Shown here: piece after piece, positions 34,179-44,054 of the stretch
Layout: each line of letters starts with the position of its first letter
Numbering within the stretch: position 1 is the stretch's first letter
From: Algoriphagus sp.
Lineage (GTDB): Bacteria > Bacteroidota > Bacteroidia > Cytophagales > Cyclobacteriaceae
Reading direction: 5' to 3'
NCBI GenBank assembly: GCA_018336015.1
Contig: JAGXQZ010000013.1
Location: forward strand, 24,403-88,402
Length of the DNA: 64,000 bases
The notes under the pieces: model-generated
Database searches by the model: none
Told to the model about the DNA's origin: nothing
What the model saw: only the letters and a program-made list of their open reading frames with translations
Made by a program: the position numbers and the translations under genes

Positions 34179-36581
34179 ATGAGGACAGCAATACTCTTTT
34201 CTGCGTTTTTTTTCCTTTTCGCAACGGCCTTTTCACAGGGAATAATTCGAGGAAAAATCACCAATCCAGTTAACAATCAACCCGTAGGTTTTGCCAATGT
34301 ACTGATCCTAAGTACTGAATTGGGAGCCATTTCTGACGAAAACGGGAACTATGAGATCCAGAATGTCCCTCCCGGATTGTATAATGTCCGAGCGAGTTTC
34401 GTAGGATTCAAGACCTCCACTGTCTTTGAGGTTCAGGTAACGTTGGCACGTCCAGTCCAGTTGGATTTTAGTTTGTCAGAAGATGCAGCAGAGCTCTCTG
34501 AAGTAGTGGTCAATAGTGAGTTTACCCGCTCGGAAGAGACGCCGCTATCTGTGAGGAAATTGAATACCAATGAAATCGAACGATATCCAGGCGGTAATCG
34601 GGATATTTCGAGGGTAATCCAAGCTTTACCGGGCGTTGCCAGTACGCCAAGTTTTCGAAATGACATCCTCATCCGTGGAGGCGCTCCCAATGAAAACCGA
34701 TTTTACGTAGATGAGATCGAAGTGCCGGTGATTAATCACTTTGCCACGCAGGGATCTTCAGGCGGACCGGTTGGGATTCTGAATGTGAACTTGATCAAGA
34801 ACGTGGATTTGATCGCCGGTGGTTTTCCTGCCAATCGCATGAATGCACTGAGTTCGTTTTTTGAAATCTCCCTGAAAGAAGGACGACGTGACAAAATGTT
34901 TACTCAGCTGACCGTAGGAGCTTCTGAACTGACGCTTTCCAATGAAGGACCCTTGACACCGAAAACGACCTACATCCTTTCTGCCAGAAGGTCTTATCTG
35001 CAAGGACTCTTTCGGGTTTTGGGATTGCCTTTCTTGCCTACTTTCAATGATTTTCAGTTTAAAACCACCACCAAAATCAATGAAAAGACGGAACTGACAT
35101 TTATCGGAATTGGCGCAATAGACCAGTTTTCGCTCAATTTTGACATCCCGGAGGATGAAACACAAGAAGAAATCGAAGAGCGAAAATACCTCCTAAATGT
35201 GCTTCCGATACAGTCTCAATGGAACTACGCCACTGGTGCCAAATTGAAACGTTTCCGAGAAAATGGTTTCTGGACTTTTGTCCTCAGCCGAAATATGCTG
35301 AACAACGAGTCTTTCAAGTATGCCGGAAATGATGATAGCTCGGAGCGAAATCTTCTTTTCAACTACCAGTCCCAGGAATCTGAAAATAAATTCCGCGCTG
35401 AAAACAGCATTTTCGGAAAAGGATATACGCTCAAGTATGGGGTGAATTACGAGTATTCCCGATACCTGATAGAGAACTTTGACCGAGCGACTCTTTCCAC
35501 TACAGGAGGTGTGATTGACGTCTCTTCAGTTTCTAATTTCAATACCTATGGGGCATTTATTTCAGGTACCCGAAATTTGAAGGCTGACAGACTTTTGCTC
35601 AGCGGGGGTATTAGAGTGGATGGATCTGACTTTGGTAAGACGGCTTCCAATCCACTCAATCAGTTTAGTCCCAGATTTTCTGTTTCCTACCAGCTGCGGC
35701 CAAATCTTTTTGCTACTGCCAATGCGGGTATTTACTATCAGCGGCCATCTTACACCATCTTGGGTTTTCAAAACAATGAAGGTGCATTTGTCAATCAGGA
35801 CAATGATGTCCGATTTATCCGAAATGCCCAATTGATCGGTGGGATCGAGTTTTTGGTTCCAGAAAAGTCCCGACGTTTTACGGCTGAGGTATTCTATAAA
35901 AAGTATAGCAATTACCCGAGTTCGGTCAGAAACGGGATTTCCCTTGCCAACCTCGGAGCTGACTTTGGAGTCATCGGAAATGAGGCCGTGCAGTCTAATT
36001 CTGAAGGACGTGCCTATGGGGTAGAGTTCCTTGCTCAACAGCGCTTGCTGAATAACTTCTATGGAATTGCCTCACTGACCCTTGTAAGGAGTGAATTTAC
36101 CAATCCTAATACAGACGGCTTCATCCCATCTTCTTGGGACAATCGCTTCATCGTGAGTTTGACGGCAGGAAAGCGATTTGGCAAGAATTGGGAGATTGGG
36201 GCCCGATGGAGGTTCTTGGGAGGTACTCCCTACACTCCAAATGATATCGCAGCTTCCTCGCTGATTAGTAATTGGAACTTGAGAAATTCTGCCATTTTGG
36301 ATTTCAATCGGATCAATGGAGTGAGATTGGCCTCATTTCATCAGCTTGATCTCAGGATGGATAAAAAGTATTATTTCCAAAAGTGGAATCTCAACTGGTA
36401 TTTTGATATCCAGAATGCCTACAATTTCCAAGCAGAACAGCCGCCCTTACTGATTGCGACCAGAGATGCTCAAGGAAATATTCCTGTAAATCCTGCAGAT
36501 CCAAGTCGCTACTTACTCAGAGAGCTTTCCAATCCAGCGGGAACCCTGTTGCCGACGGTGGGCATTATTGTAGAATTCTAA
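34179..36581 (+). CDS. TonB-dependent outer-membrane receptor
   Basis: The 800-aa protein has a signal peptide (MRTAILFSAFFFLFATAFSQ), a carboxypeptidase-regulatory-like domain (IIRGKITNPVNNQPVGFANVL ... GFKT), a plug domain (SRVIQALPGVASTPSFRNDILIRGGAPNENRFYVDEIEVP, split here into SRVIQALPGVAS and NDILIRGGAPNENRFY) and a beta barrel ending in GIIVEF. No SusD partner is adjacent, so it may take up something other than a glycan. Its last 4 nt overlap the convergent gene at 36578. It starts 81 nt after crtW and may read from its own promoter. Confidence 0.92.
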   Translation: MRTAILFSAFFFLFATAFSQGIIRGKITNPVNNQPVGFANVLILSTELGAISDENGNYEIQNVPPGLYNVRASFVGFKTSTVFEVQVTLARPVQLDFSLSEDAAELSEVVVNSEFTRSEETPLSVRKLNTNEIERYPGGNRDISRVIQALPGVASTPSFRNDILIRGGAPNENRFYVDEIEVPVINHFATQGSSGGPVGILNVNLIKNVDLIAGGFPANRMNALSSFFEISLKEGRRDKMFTQLTVGASELTLSNEGPLTPKTTYILSARRSYLQGLFRVLGLPFLPTFNDFQFKTTTKINEKTELTFIGIGAIDQFSLNFDIPEDETQEEIEERKYLLNVLPIQSQWNYATGAKLKRFRENGFWTFVLSRNMLNNESFKYAGNDDSSERNLLFNYQSQESENKFRAENSIFGKGYTLKYGVNYEYSRYLIENFDRATLSTTGGVIDVSSVSNFNTYGAFISGTRNLKADRLLLSGGIRVDGSDFGKTASNPLNQFSPRFSVSYQLRPNLFATANAGIYYQRPSYTILGFQNNEGAFVNQDNDVRFIRNAQLIGGIEFLVPEKSRRFTAEVFYKKYSNYPSSVRNGISLANLGADFGVIGNEAVQSNSEGRAYGVEFLAQQRLLNNFYGIASLTLVRSEFTNPNTDGFIPSSWDNRFIVSLTAGKRFGKNWEIGARWRFLGGTPYTPNDIAASSLISNWNLRNSAILDFNRINGVRLASFHQLDLRMDKKYYFQKWNLNWYFDIQNAYNFQAEQPPLLIATRDAQGNIPVNPADPSRYLLRELSNPAGTLLPTVGIIVEF

Positions 36582-37039
36582 GAGTTCTTACCTAAATATT
36601 CCAAAAGCCGGACGATTCGTTCGGCTTTTTGCTCTTCTGTATTTGCCGAATAGATCATTTCCAGCCATCTGGTTTGCTCCTCGGATGTCAGGCTAAGGTA
36701 TAGATCAAGCTTTCCGGGATCATCGAGTAAGCAATCTCTTAATTCCTCAGTCAGTTGGGTAGGAATGCCATTTCGGAATAGTTGAAGGATTACCTTTTCC
36801 CCGCCTCCCTTCTTGATTTGGGTGCGGATTTCTTTGGAAATGGGTAAAAACAAGAAGCCATCTCCCATGGGCATGAGGGTTTTTTCGCTGAATTCAAAGC
36901 TGTCCACACTTCCTGATACCTTCAGCATGCCAAAATGTGTTTTTGCGCCTAGTTGGGAAAGGGGTAGCCTGACAAAAGTCCATCCGCCTTTTCCCGAGAA
37001 TTTTTCCAAAAAGAACTCGCCTTCGATTAGTTTTTCCAT
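36578..37039 (-). CDS. YdeI/OmpD-associated (DUF1905-like) protein
   Basis: The 153-aa protein has a DUF1905-like N-terminal half (EGEFFLEKFSGKGGWTFVRLPLSQLGAKTHFGMLKVSGSVD split around the turn after GGWTFV) and a C-terminal YdeI-type helical part (LYLSLTSEEQTRWLEMIYSANTEEQKAERIVRLLEYL, seen from residue about 113). It is probably cytoplasmic; function is not known. Its ATG directly follows the T-tract of a terminator (37038-37066), so there is almost no room for a 5' leader. It overlaps the TonB receptor stop by 4 nt. Confidence 0.75.
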   Translation of the reverse strand: MEKLIEGEFFLEKFSGKGGWTFVRLPLSQLGAKTHFGMLKVSGSVDSFEFSEKTLMPMGDGFLFLPISKEIRTQIKKGGGEKVILQLFRNGIPTQLTEELRDCLLDDPGKLDLYLSLTSEEQTRWLEMIYSANTEEQKAERIVRLLEYLGKNS

Positions 37040-37066
37040 AAAAAAAGCCGTCCAATTGAACGGCTT
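37038..37066 (-). terminator. Terminator whose T-tract runs into a start codon
   Basis: On the minus strand AAGCCGT (37066-37060) pairs with ACGGCTT (37051-37045), followed by T down to the ATG at 37039. It ends the gene at 37089-37532. The next gene begins in the same T-tract. Confidence 0.75.
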
Positions 37067-37088
37067 AAAGGTATTGATTTTCTTAGAG

Positions 37089-37532
37089 TTAGTTTAATCT
37101 CCAGCGCACGTTTAGACCAAAACCTGCACTGAACTCGGTCACTTCTACCAAAAATAAATAAGGTCTGAAATCCAGACCAACTGTGATCGGAACTTCGGAA
37201 AAAGCATATTCAGCTCCTACCTCACCTGCTCCGCCAAATCTGAAATTTTCGGAAAGGTAAATGGACGGACCAAATCCGGCGTACCATTTAAAGTCTGTAT
37301 CCGGGATGTCTTCATAAATAGGGTTCCAGAGTGCATCTACACCTAGACCATTTCCGCCAAAGCTGACATTGGCGTGAATTCGGCTAAAATCACCTGTAGC
37401 GAAGATACCGTCGATGGCTACATTGTTACCATAGAAGTTTCCAAATCGAAGACCTACTTCCTGTGCTTGTGATTCGATAGTGGTCAAAAGAGCAAGGCCC
37501 AAGACAAGAGCGAATAGTTTGATTGTTTTCAT
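37089..37532 (-). CDS. Small exported barrel-like protein
   Basis: The 147-aa protein has a signal peptide (MKTIKLFALVLGLALLTTIESQA, cleavage before QEVG) and then short alternating strands with aromatic residues (GLRFGNFYGNNVAIDG, FKWYAGFGPSIYLS, FSAGFGLNVRWRLN). This is the pattern of a small outer-membrane beta barrel with a C-terminal aromatic-containing strand. I do not recognise a specific family beyond Bacteroidota outer-membrane proteins. It has its own terminator. Confidence 0.75.
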   Translation of the reverse strand: MKTIKLFALVLGLALLTTIESQAQEVGLRFGNFYGNNVAIDGIFATGDFSRIHANVSFGGNGLGVDALWNPIYEDIPDTDFKWYAGFGPSIYLSENFRFGGAGEVGAEYAFSEVPITVGLDFRPYLFLVEVTEFSAGFGLNVRWRLN

Positions 37533-37599
37533 ATTGTTTAAAAGTTTGGCGAATAAATAGCGAAAATTAAGCCAAAAAGGCTTTTTACTTCAATTTTGA

Positions 37600-39066
37600 T
37601 CAGATGGTATGAATGGAATGACCGATTCTTACTACTTCCGATACTAGTAAGTCCATGTCCTTCATTCGGGTACGCTGATTGACATTGGCCACACGAAGAG
37701 TATATTTTCCTTTTAAAATCGTGGAGCTCGGTGAGGCGATTCCCTCTTCCTGAAGTCGGAGTAATATCTCCCGATTCAGCCTTCTCAGTTGATCTTCATC
37801 CCAGTCGGCTCTTTTCATTCGAAAGCAAGTAATGCTCATCGATACAGGAGCTGTCAGTTCTAAATTTGGATGCTGATTGACCAAATCAGCCAGATACTCT
37901 GCTTGCCGGTTATTTTGGGCGATCATCTTCGCGTATTTTTCACGCCCATGTTCTTTTAGGGACATCCAGATTTTCAGGGCTTTGAATCCGCGTGAAAGTT
38001 CAAATCCATAGTTATTGATAGAATCCAGCCCTCCAGAAAGTCCCCGACTCTCCTGTAGGAGGTAATTTGGCGTGATTGCAAAGGCTTCTCGATGTTTCTT
38101 AGCATCTCGGATTAAGGTGCAACCCACTTCGTACGGCACGTACAGCCACTTATGCAGGTCAAAGGCTAAGCTATCTGCAGCTTCGATCGCTTTCAATCTT
38201 TCGGAATAGTTGGGATCCAACTTGGCCAAGGCTCCATAAGCTCCATCCACATGAAACCAAAGTCCATATTTTCTGGAAATTGCAAGTAGCTCCTCCATCG
38301 GATCAATAGCCCCGGTATTCACTGTACCCGAAGTGCCGACAACACAAAAAGGTAAAAGCCCCTGACTCAAATCGGACTGAATTTGGGTTTCCAACTCATC
38401 TACCTTCATTTCAAAGCGGTCATTCACACCGATTTTCCGGACTGCATCTGTACCCAAACCAATGATTTCTGCGGCTTTTTGTATGCAGGAGTGAGTTTCT
38501 ACGGAGCAATAAAGCACCAACTGTCCGGAAGCAGCTTTGAGTCCTCGTTGTCTGATTTTTTCTTCTCCAAAAGAATTTCGCGCCACAGTCAATGCCGTGA
38601 TATTTGCCATCGATCCGCCACTGACCAAAATCCCGGATGCCTCGGAAGGAAAGTTCATCAGTTGCTTGCACCAATTGACGACCTGACGGTCTACGTACAT
38701 GGCAGCATGCTCTCCTATGGTCGTATTGGGATTCATCCCCGAGGCAAGTAAATCGGCAAGCGTACCTAGTGGAGTCCCCGTACCCTGAATCCATGCAAAA
38801 AACCGAGGATGGACATTGCCTTTGTTGTAAGGAAAAATATACTTTTTGAAGTCCTCGTACACTTCGTTTGGATCTTGACCCGTTTCAGGGATGGGTTGAT
38901 CCAAAAAGGCCTTTACTTCTGCCGGGATTGGTTTCCAAATCTTTTGATCTCGGATAGACTGCCAATAGTCGAATAAATCATCAATCATCTGATGACCAAG
39001 CTCCCTCATTTGATCCCAGTTTTCGGGATCTAGGGTTAGGTCTTTTTTAGGTTTGGGATTTTCCAT
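37600..39066 (-). CDS. PLP-dependent group II amino-acid decarboxylase
   Basis: The 488-aa enzyme belongs to the aromatic-L-amino-acid/tyrosine/histidine decarboxylase family. It has HPRFFAWIQGTGTP near the N-terminus, the cofactor-stacking His192 in VETHSC, Asp274 in FHVDGAYG and the Schiff-base Lys306 in AFDLHKWLY. Substrate is not clear; L-DOPA, tryptophan and tyrosine are all possible for the family. DUF486 lies 41 nt upstream on the same strand. There is no obvious antiporter beside it, which argues against an acid-resistance system. Confidence 0.92.
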   Translation of the reverse strand: MENPKPKKDLTLDPENWDQMRELGHQMIDDLFDYWQSIRDQKIWKPIPAEVKAFLDQPIPETGQDPNEVYEDFKKYIFPYNKGNVHPRFFAWIQGTGTPLGTLADLLASGMNPNTTIGEHAAMYVDRQVVNWCKQLMNFPSEASGILVSGGSMANITALTVARNSFGEEKIRQRGLKAASGQLVLYCSVETHSCIQKAAEIIGLGTDAVRKIGVNDRFEMKVDELETQIQSDLSQGLLPFCVVGTSGTVNTGAIDPMEELLAISRKYGLWFHVDGAYGALAKLDPNYSERLKAIEAADSLAFDLHKWLYVPYEVGCTLIRDAKKHREAFAITPNYLLQESRGLSGGLDSINNYGFELSRGFKALKIWMSLKEHGREKYAKMIAQNNRQAEYLADLVNQHPNLELTAPVSMSITCFRMKRADWDEDQLRRLNREILLRLQEEGIASPSSTILKGKYTLRVANVNQRTRMKDMDLLVSEVVRIGHSIHTI

Positions 39067-39107
39067 CTTTTAAGTTTGAGAAAAGGAATGGTAAGGTGAA
39101 GCGCTTC

Positions 39108-39476
39108 CTATTTTTTGAAAATGAAATAGACTGCCAAAATCAAAAGTACCGCACCTATGAGATGATTAAGCTTTAAGGTTTCATTTTTGAAAGCGATCAA
39201 GGTGAAAATCATAAATACTACCAAGGTGATCACCTCTTGAAGTACTTTCAGTTGGACGAGCGAAAAAGGTCCTCCATTGCCGGAAAAGCCAATTTTATTG
39301 GCGGGCACCTGAAAACAATATTCGAAAAGGGCAATTCCCCAACTGATAAAAATAACCGAAACCAGACCGAGTTTGCTGAACCATTTCCACTCAGCAAATT
39401 TCAAATGACCGTACCAAGCTAAGGTCATGAAGGTGTTGGAAAGGACTAGGAGTCCGATGGTGAGGAGAGCTTTCAT
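39108..39476 (-). CDS. DUF486/DMT-type small membrane protein
   Basis: The 122-aa protein has four hydrophobic helices (ALLTIGLLVLSNTFMTLAW, KLGLVSVIFISWGIALFEY, VITLVVFMIFTLIAF, LIGAVLLILAVYFIF) and the DUF486 core QVPANKIG and FSLVQLKVLQEVITL. Members resemble half-size drug/metabolite transporters and probably work as dimers. Substrate is unknown. It is the gene before the decarboxylase on the same strand and could move its substrate or product, but this is only positional. Confidence 0.88.
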   Translation of the reverse strand: MKALLTIGLLVLSNTFMTLAWYGHLKFAEWKWFSKLGLVSVIFISWGIALFEYCFQVPANKIGFSGNGGPFSLVQLKVLQEVITLVVFMIFTLIAFKNETLKLNHLIGAVLLILAVYFIFKK

Positions 39477-39526
39477 TGACTTTGAAGTAAATTCCTCAAA
39501 AATAGGTAGGATGTAGGTTCTGATAG

Positions 39527-40900
39527 TTAAAAAATCAACTGATACATTTCCTCCAACTTACTTACCTGGAGAATCTGTATTTTAAACTTACTCAAGTCAA
39601 GTCCCTTTACTGCGTATTTGGATACCACGATTTTTTTGAATCCCAGCTTTTCGGCTTCGGCGATCCGATTTTCAATGCGGGAGACCGCGCGGATTTCTCC
39701 ACCGAGCCCCACTTCTCCCGCAAAACAGATCTGCTCCGATACTGGTGTATCCTCATAGCTGGAAATCAGGGAAGCGCACACTGCCAAGTCTAATCCCGGA
39801 TCGTCCACTCTCAGGCCACCTGCCACATTCAAAAACACATCCTGCTGCCCAAGTCTCATTCCTCCACGTTTTTCCAACACGGCCAAAAGCATGTTCAGTC
39901 GCTTGGCATCATGGCCTGTGCTACTTCGCTGAGGCGTACCATAAGTCGCCGGACTGACCAAAGACTGGATCTCGATCAACAGCGGACGATTCCCTTCCAT
40001 CATGGCGCCGATAGCCACACCGTTCAGCACTTCTTCGCGTTGTGTCAACAGGATTTCCGATGGATTGGCTACGGATCTCAGCCCTTCAGCACGCATCTCG
40101 TATATGCCGAGTTCGTGTGTGGAGCCAAATCGGTTTTTGGATGTGCGGAGAATTCGATAAGTCAAGTGCCGATCTCCTTCAAACTGCAAGACCGTATCCA
40201 CCATGTGCTCGAGGACTTTCGGCCCGGCGATGGAACCGTCTTTGGTAATATGACCGATCAGGAAAACCGGGGTCCCAGTTTCCTTGGCAAACTTCATCAG
40301 CTCTGCGGTACACTCTCTCACCTGCGATACCGATCCAGCTGCGGATTCTACATACTGGCTGTTGAGTGTCTGAATGGAGTCGATGACCAAAAAGTCTGGC
40401 TTGAGTAGTTCAATCTGCTGGAAAATCTGTTGGGTATTAGTCTCAGAAAGGACATAACAGTCCGGGTTTTTGGCAGCCATGCGGTCAGCCCTCATTTTGA
40501 TTTGGGCTTCGCTTTCCTCACCTGAAACGTACAGTACTTTTTTCCCTTTTAGGGTCAGCGCAATCTGAAGCATTAGCGTGGACTTGCCGATTCCGGGTTC
40601 ACCACCGATAAGAACCAAGGAGCCTGATACAATTCCTCCTCCGAGCACCCGATCCAATTCTGGATCGGAAGTGATCCAACGGGGCTGCTCCTCGTAGTTG
40701 ACTTCGGCGATTTTCTTGGGGACACTGGCTTTTTTGAGTCCGGAACCTTGGGGCTTCCAACTCCCTTTTCCTACTTCTTCTTTCTGGAGAATTTCTTCGA
40801 CATAGGTATTCCATTCCCCACAGGCAGGGCATTTGCCAAGCCACTTGGGGCTTTGTGCACCGCAGTTTTGACAGAAAAAGGTGGTTTTGACTTTAGCCAT
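39527..40900 (-). CDS. radA: DNA repair protein RadA
   Basis: RadA is a RecA-like branch-migration ATPase that helps process recombination intermediates. The 457-aa protein has the N-terminal C4 zinc finger (CQNCGAQSPKWLGKCPAC), Walker A GGEPGIGKSTL, the RadA-specific KNRFGS motif and a C-terminal Lon-protease-like domain (VGLGGEIRAVSRIENRIAEA). Length matches the family. It stands next to a 220-nt gap with dispersed repeats. Confidence 0.96.
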   Translation of the reverse strand: MAKVKTTFFCQNCGAQSPKWLGKCPACGEWNTYVEEILQKEEVGKGSWKPQGSGLKKASVPKKIAEVNYEEQPRWITSDPELDRVLGGGIVSGSLVLIGGEPGIGKSTLMLQIALTLKGKKVLYVSGEESEAQIKMRADRMAAKNPDCYVLSETNTQQIFQQIELLKPDFLVIDSIQTLNSQYVESAAGSVSQVRECTAELMKFAKETGTPVFLIGHITKDGSIAGPKVLEHMVDTVLQFEGDRHLTYRILRTSKNRFGSTHELGIYEMRAEGLRSVANPSEILLTQREEVLNGVAIGAMMEGNRPLLIEIQSLVSPATYGTPQRSSTGHDAKRLNMLLAVLEKRGGMRLGQQDVFLNVAGGLRVDDPGLDLAVCASLISSYEDTPVSEQICFAGEVGLGGEIRAVSRIENRIAEAEKLGFKKIVVSKYAVKGLDLSKFKIQILQVSKLEEMYQLIF

Positions 40901-40921
40901 ATAGAGGTACGAATTACGATA

Positions 40922-41114
40922 CTTCGACTTCGCTCAGTACAAGTTTTTGATTTAAGACACTCTTGAAATATTTTCCTTTATCCTTGATTATAAGCACTTA
41001 TCTAGGCAATTCATTCTAAACACAAAGAACTTTTCTGAAAAATCGGCTTCGACTACGCTCAGCCTGACACTACTTCGACCCTCTTGCATTTTGTGTCTAA
41101 AATCTCACTTCTTG
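40922..41114. repeat. Intergenic dispersed repeats between radA and polA
   Basis: This 220-nt gap holds two copies of CTTCGACTWCGCTCAG (40922-40937 and 41047-41062) and a 24-nt unit at 41091-41114 (TTGTGTCTAA ... CTTCTTG) that recurs at 51916-51939. Such short units are typical of small non-coding repeats dispersed in Bacteroidota genomes. I see no gene here. Confidence 0.6.
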
Positions 41115-41121
41115 CCTCTGC

Positions 41122-43950
41122 TTAATGCGCCTGCAGCCAATCTGTGCCTACGCCCACTTCCACTTCGATCGGAACAGGTAGCTTGATTGCATTGGACATC
41201 AGCCCTGGAATGTGCTTTTTGAGTAGCTCAACCTCATCCTTATGCGCATCGAAGACCAATTCATCGTGCACTTGGAGGATCATTTTGGATTTCAGTTTTT
41301 CTTTCTTCATCCAGTCATGCACATGGATCATGGCGACTTTGATGAGATCGGCAGCTGAGCCTTGAAGCGGGGCATTGATGGCGTTTCGCTCGGCAAAGCC
41401 ACGCATAGTCATATTTCGGCTGTTGATGTCGCGGAGATAGCGCCGGCGACCAAGGATTGTTTCGACGTATTCGTCTTTTCGCGCTTTCTCGATGGCGCCA
41501 TCCATGTATTGCTTTACTGCTGGGAATTCGGTGAAATAGGCATCGATGATTTCTTTGGCCTCCCCTCTCGGGATGGAAAGTCGCTGTGCCAAACCAAAAG
41601 CTGAGATGCCGTAAATAATCCCGAAGTTGGCAGTTTTGGCCTTTCTTCTCATATCAGAAGTTACCTCTTCCAAAGGTACTTTGAAGATTTTGGCTGCGGT
41701 AGCGACGTGAATGTCCCGACCGTTTCGGAAGGCCTCGAGCATGGATTCATCCTGAGAAAATGCTGCCATCAGGCGCAATTCGATCTGAGAATAATCCGCG
41801 GAAAGCAACACGTGGTTTTCATCTCTTGGGACAAAAGCCTGCCGGATTTCCCGACCTCTGGATGTTCGGATTGGGATATTCTGAAGGTTGGGATTGATAG
41901 AGGAAAGTCGCCCAGTGGCCGCCACAAACTGATTGTAAGTGGTATGAATTCGTCCTGTTTTGGAATTGATCATGGTAGGAAGGGCATCTACATAGGTAGA
42001 TTTCAATTTCACCATCTGCCGGTGATCGAGAATGGCCTGCGCGATTTCATGTTCGTCAGCCATTTTGCTGAGGATCTCCTCTCCGGTAGCATATTGGCCT
42101 GTTTTGGTTTTTTTGGCTTTGGGGTCAAGTTTGAGTTTTTCAAAGAGTACCTCTCCCAATTGCTTTGGCGATGCCAGATTAAATCGTACTCCAGCCAGTT
42201 CATAAACTCGCTTTTCGATCTCTTTGCTTTCCTCTTCCAAGGCAACCGACAATTCTGCCAAGCTACCGGTGTCGATTCGTACACCTTCAAATTCCATATC
42301 GGTCAGAACTCGGATAAGTGGGTTTTCCACTTCATCGAAAAGCTTTTTCAGTCCATTGGATTGGATGATGGGATCGAGTTTTCCTTTTAGGCGAAGCGTA
42401 ATATCTGCATCCTCCGCGGCATAAGCTGTGACTTCATCCTCGTCTACGTCGCGCATATTGCCTTGACCTTTTCCCTTTTTGCCGATGAGCTCGGTGATGG
42501 AGACCGGTTTGTAATGCAGGTATTGCTGTGCCAGCCAGTCCATGCCATGTTTGCCTTCCGGCTCTATCAGATAGTGGGCAAGCATGGTGTCATAGAGGGT
42601 GCCTTTGACTTCGATGCCATAATTTTTCAGCACGAGCATGTCGTACTTCACATTTTGACCGATTTTGAGGATGCTTTCATTTTCCAATACCGGGCGCAAA
42701 AGCTCAAGAATTTCCTGCGTCTCGGCTTGGTCCGAAGAGACTGGGATGTAGTAAGCTTCACCTTCGATGTAGGAAAAAGACAATCCTACTAGTTCGGCTT
42801 TCATGGCGTCGAGATCGGTGGTCTCTGTATCAAAGCAGATTTCCTTTTGCAAAAGCAAATAATCGACAAGTTCTTGTACGGCGACTTTTCCTTTGATTTT
42901 GTGGTAATGGTGGACATTGCTATGGATGGTGTCCAAGATGACTGGTGTAGAAATGGTAACCTCTTCTTCGGAGCTTTCCTCTTCTTCTACATGGGTAGGC
43001 GCTGGAGCTGGAGCTCCAAAAAGATCCATTTGTGCGGGTGCGGCTATTGCAGCTTTTTTTCCAGAGGAATCCTTGAAAATGCGGCTTGCCAGCGTGCGGA
43101 ATTCCAGTTCGGTAAAAATCGCTCGGAGCTTTTCCTCATCAAATCCCTCATATCTCAGATCCACTTCATCAAAATCAACCGGCACGTCGATTTTGATCGT
43201 GGCGAGTTCTTTGGACAAAAGCCCTTGTTGAGCAAAATTCTCGACGTTCTCTTTCTGCTTTCCTTTGAGCTTGTCGACATTGGCGATCAGGCCCTCCACG
43301 GTACCAAATTCCTTAAGCAGCTTTACGGCAGTTTTTTCACCGATGCCGGGAATTCCCGGAATATTGTCCACCGCATCGCCCATCAGGCCCAAAATATCCC
43401 GCACTTGATCCACATGCTCGATGTCCCACTTTTCGCAGACCTGCTTGGGCCCCATCACATCCACGCCATTGCCCATAAAGGCAGGCTTGTAAAGAAAAAT
43501 ATGGTCATCCACAATCTGTCCGTAGTCTTTGTCCGGGGTCATCATGTAGACAGTAAAATGATCTCTTTCTGCTTTTTTGGCGATCGTGCCGATGATGTCA
43601 TCTGCCTCAAATCCATCCATTTCCAACACGGGGATCTTGAAGGCTTTCACAATTTCTTTGACCCAAGGGATAGAAACCGTGATATCCTCCGGCTGCTCGA
43701 GTCGGTTGGCCTTGTAGGGCTCGTACTGAACATGTCTGAAGGTGGGTGCTTTGGTATCAAAAGCCACCGCGATGTGGCTTGGTTTTTCTTTTTCCAATAC
43801 TTCCAAAAGTGTATTGGTAAATCCGAGCATCACACCCGTATTGAGACCTTTAGAATTGATTCGTGGGTTTTTGCTAAATGCAAAATGAGCCCTGTAAATC
43901 AAGGCCATGGCGTCCAGCAAAAAGAGTTTATGGGGTTGTTTTTGAGACAT
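41122..43950 (-). CDS. polA: DNA polymerase I
   Basis: The 942-aa protein has all three PolA activities. The N-terminal 5'-3' exonuclease (FLLDAMALIYRAHFAF, MDGFEADDIIGTIA, GDAVDNIPGIPGIGEKTA) covers about 300 residues. The 3'-5' exonuclease keeps its acidic set (CFDTETTDL, IGQNVKYDML, YAAEDADITL), so proofreading should be active. The polymerase has motif A DYSQIELRLMAAFS, motif B RRKAKTANFGIIYG and motif C VHDELVFD. A Pro/Ala/Glu-rich linker near 305-335 joins the domains. The minus-strand TATCTTGG about 30 nt upstream is a near match to a -7 box. Confidence 0.97.
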   Translation of the reverse strand: MSQKQPHKLFLLDAMALIYRAHFAFSKNPRINSKGLNTGVMLGFTNTLLEVLEKEKPSHIAVAFDTKAPTFRHVQYEPYKANRLEQPEDITVSIPWVKEIVKAFKIPVLEMDGFEADDIIGTIAKKAERDHFTVYMMTPDKDYGQIVDDHIFLYKPAFMGNGVDVMGPKQVCEKWDIEHVDQVRDILGLMGDAVDNIPGIPGIGEKTAVKLLKEFGTVEGLIANVDKLKGKQKENVENFAQQGLLSKELATIKIDVPVDFDEVDLRYEGFDEEKLRAIFTELEFRTLASRIFKDSSGKKAAIAAPAQMDLFGAPAPAPTHVEEEESSEEEVTISTPVILDTIHSNVHHYHKIKGKVAVQELVDYLLLQKEICFDTETTDLDAMKAELVGLSFSYIEGEAYYIPVSSDQAETQEILELLRPVLENESILKIGQNVKYDMLVLKNYGIEVKGTLYDTMLAHYLIEPEGKHGMDWLAQQYLHYKPVSITELIGKKGKGQGNMRDVDEDEVTAYAAEDADITLRLKGKLDPIIQSNGLKKLFDEVENPLIRVLTDMEFEGVRIDTGSLAELSVALEEESKEIEKRVYELAGVRFNLASPKQLGEVLFEKLKLDPKAKKTKTGQYATGEEILSKMADEHEIAQAILDHRQMVKLKSTYVDALPTMINSKTGRIHTTYNQFVAATGRLSSINPNLQNIPIRTSRGREIRQAFVPRDENHVLLSADYSQIELRLMAAFSQDESMLEAFRNGRDIHVATAAKIFKVPLEEVTSDMRRKAKTANFGIIYGISAFGLAQRLSIPRGEAKEIIDAYFTEFPAVKQYMDGAIEKARKDEYVETILGRRRYLRDINSRNMTMRGFAERNAINAPLQGSAADLIKVAMIHVHDWMKKEKLKSKMILQVHDELVFDAHKDEVELLKKHIPGLMSNAIKLPVPIEVEVGVGTDWLQAH

Positions 43951-44054
43951 ATCGATGGAATAAGAAAAACGAACAGACGCCCCAAGATAAGAAATTATGC
44001 CTTGGGCTTTGACTGCTTTTGGATGAATAGACGTGGAATGTCGGTCCTGAAAAA

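Noticed and set aside
41707..42390. 227-codon plus-strand frame opposite polA
   Set aside because: Antisense shadow of the polymerase and exonuclease domains; no start signal.
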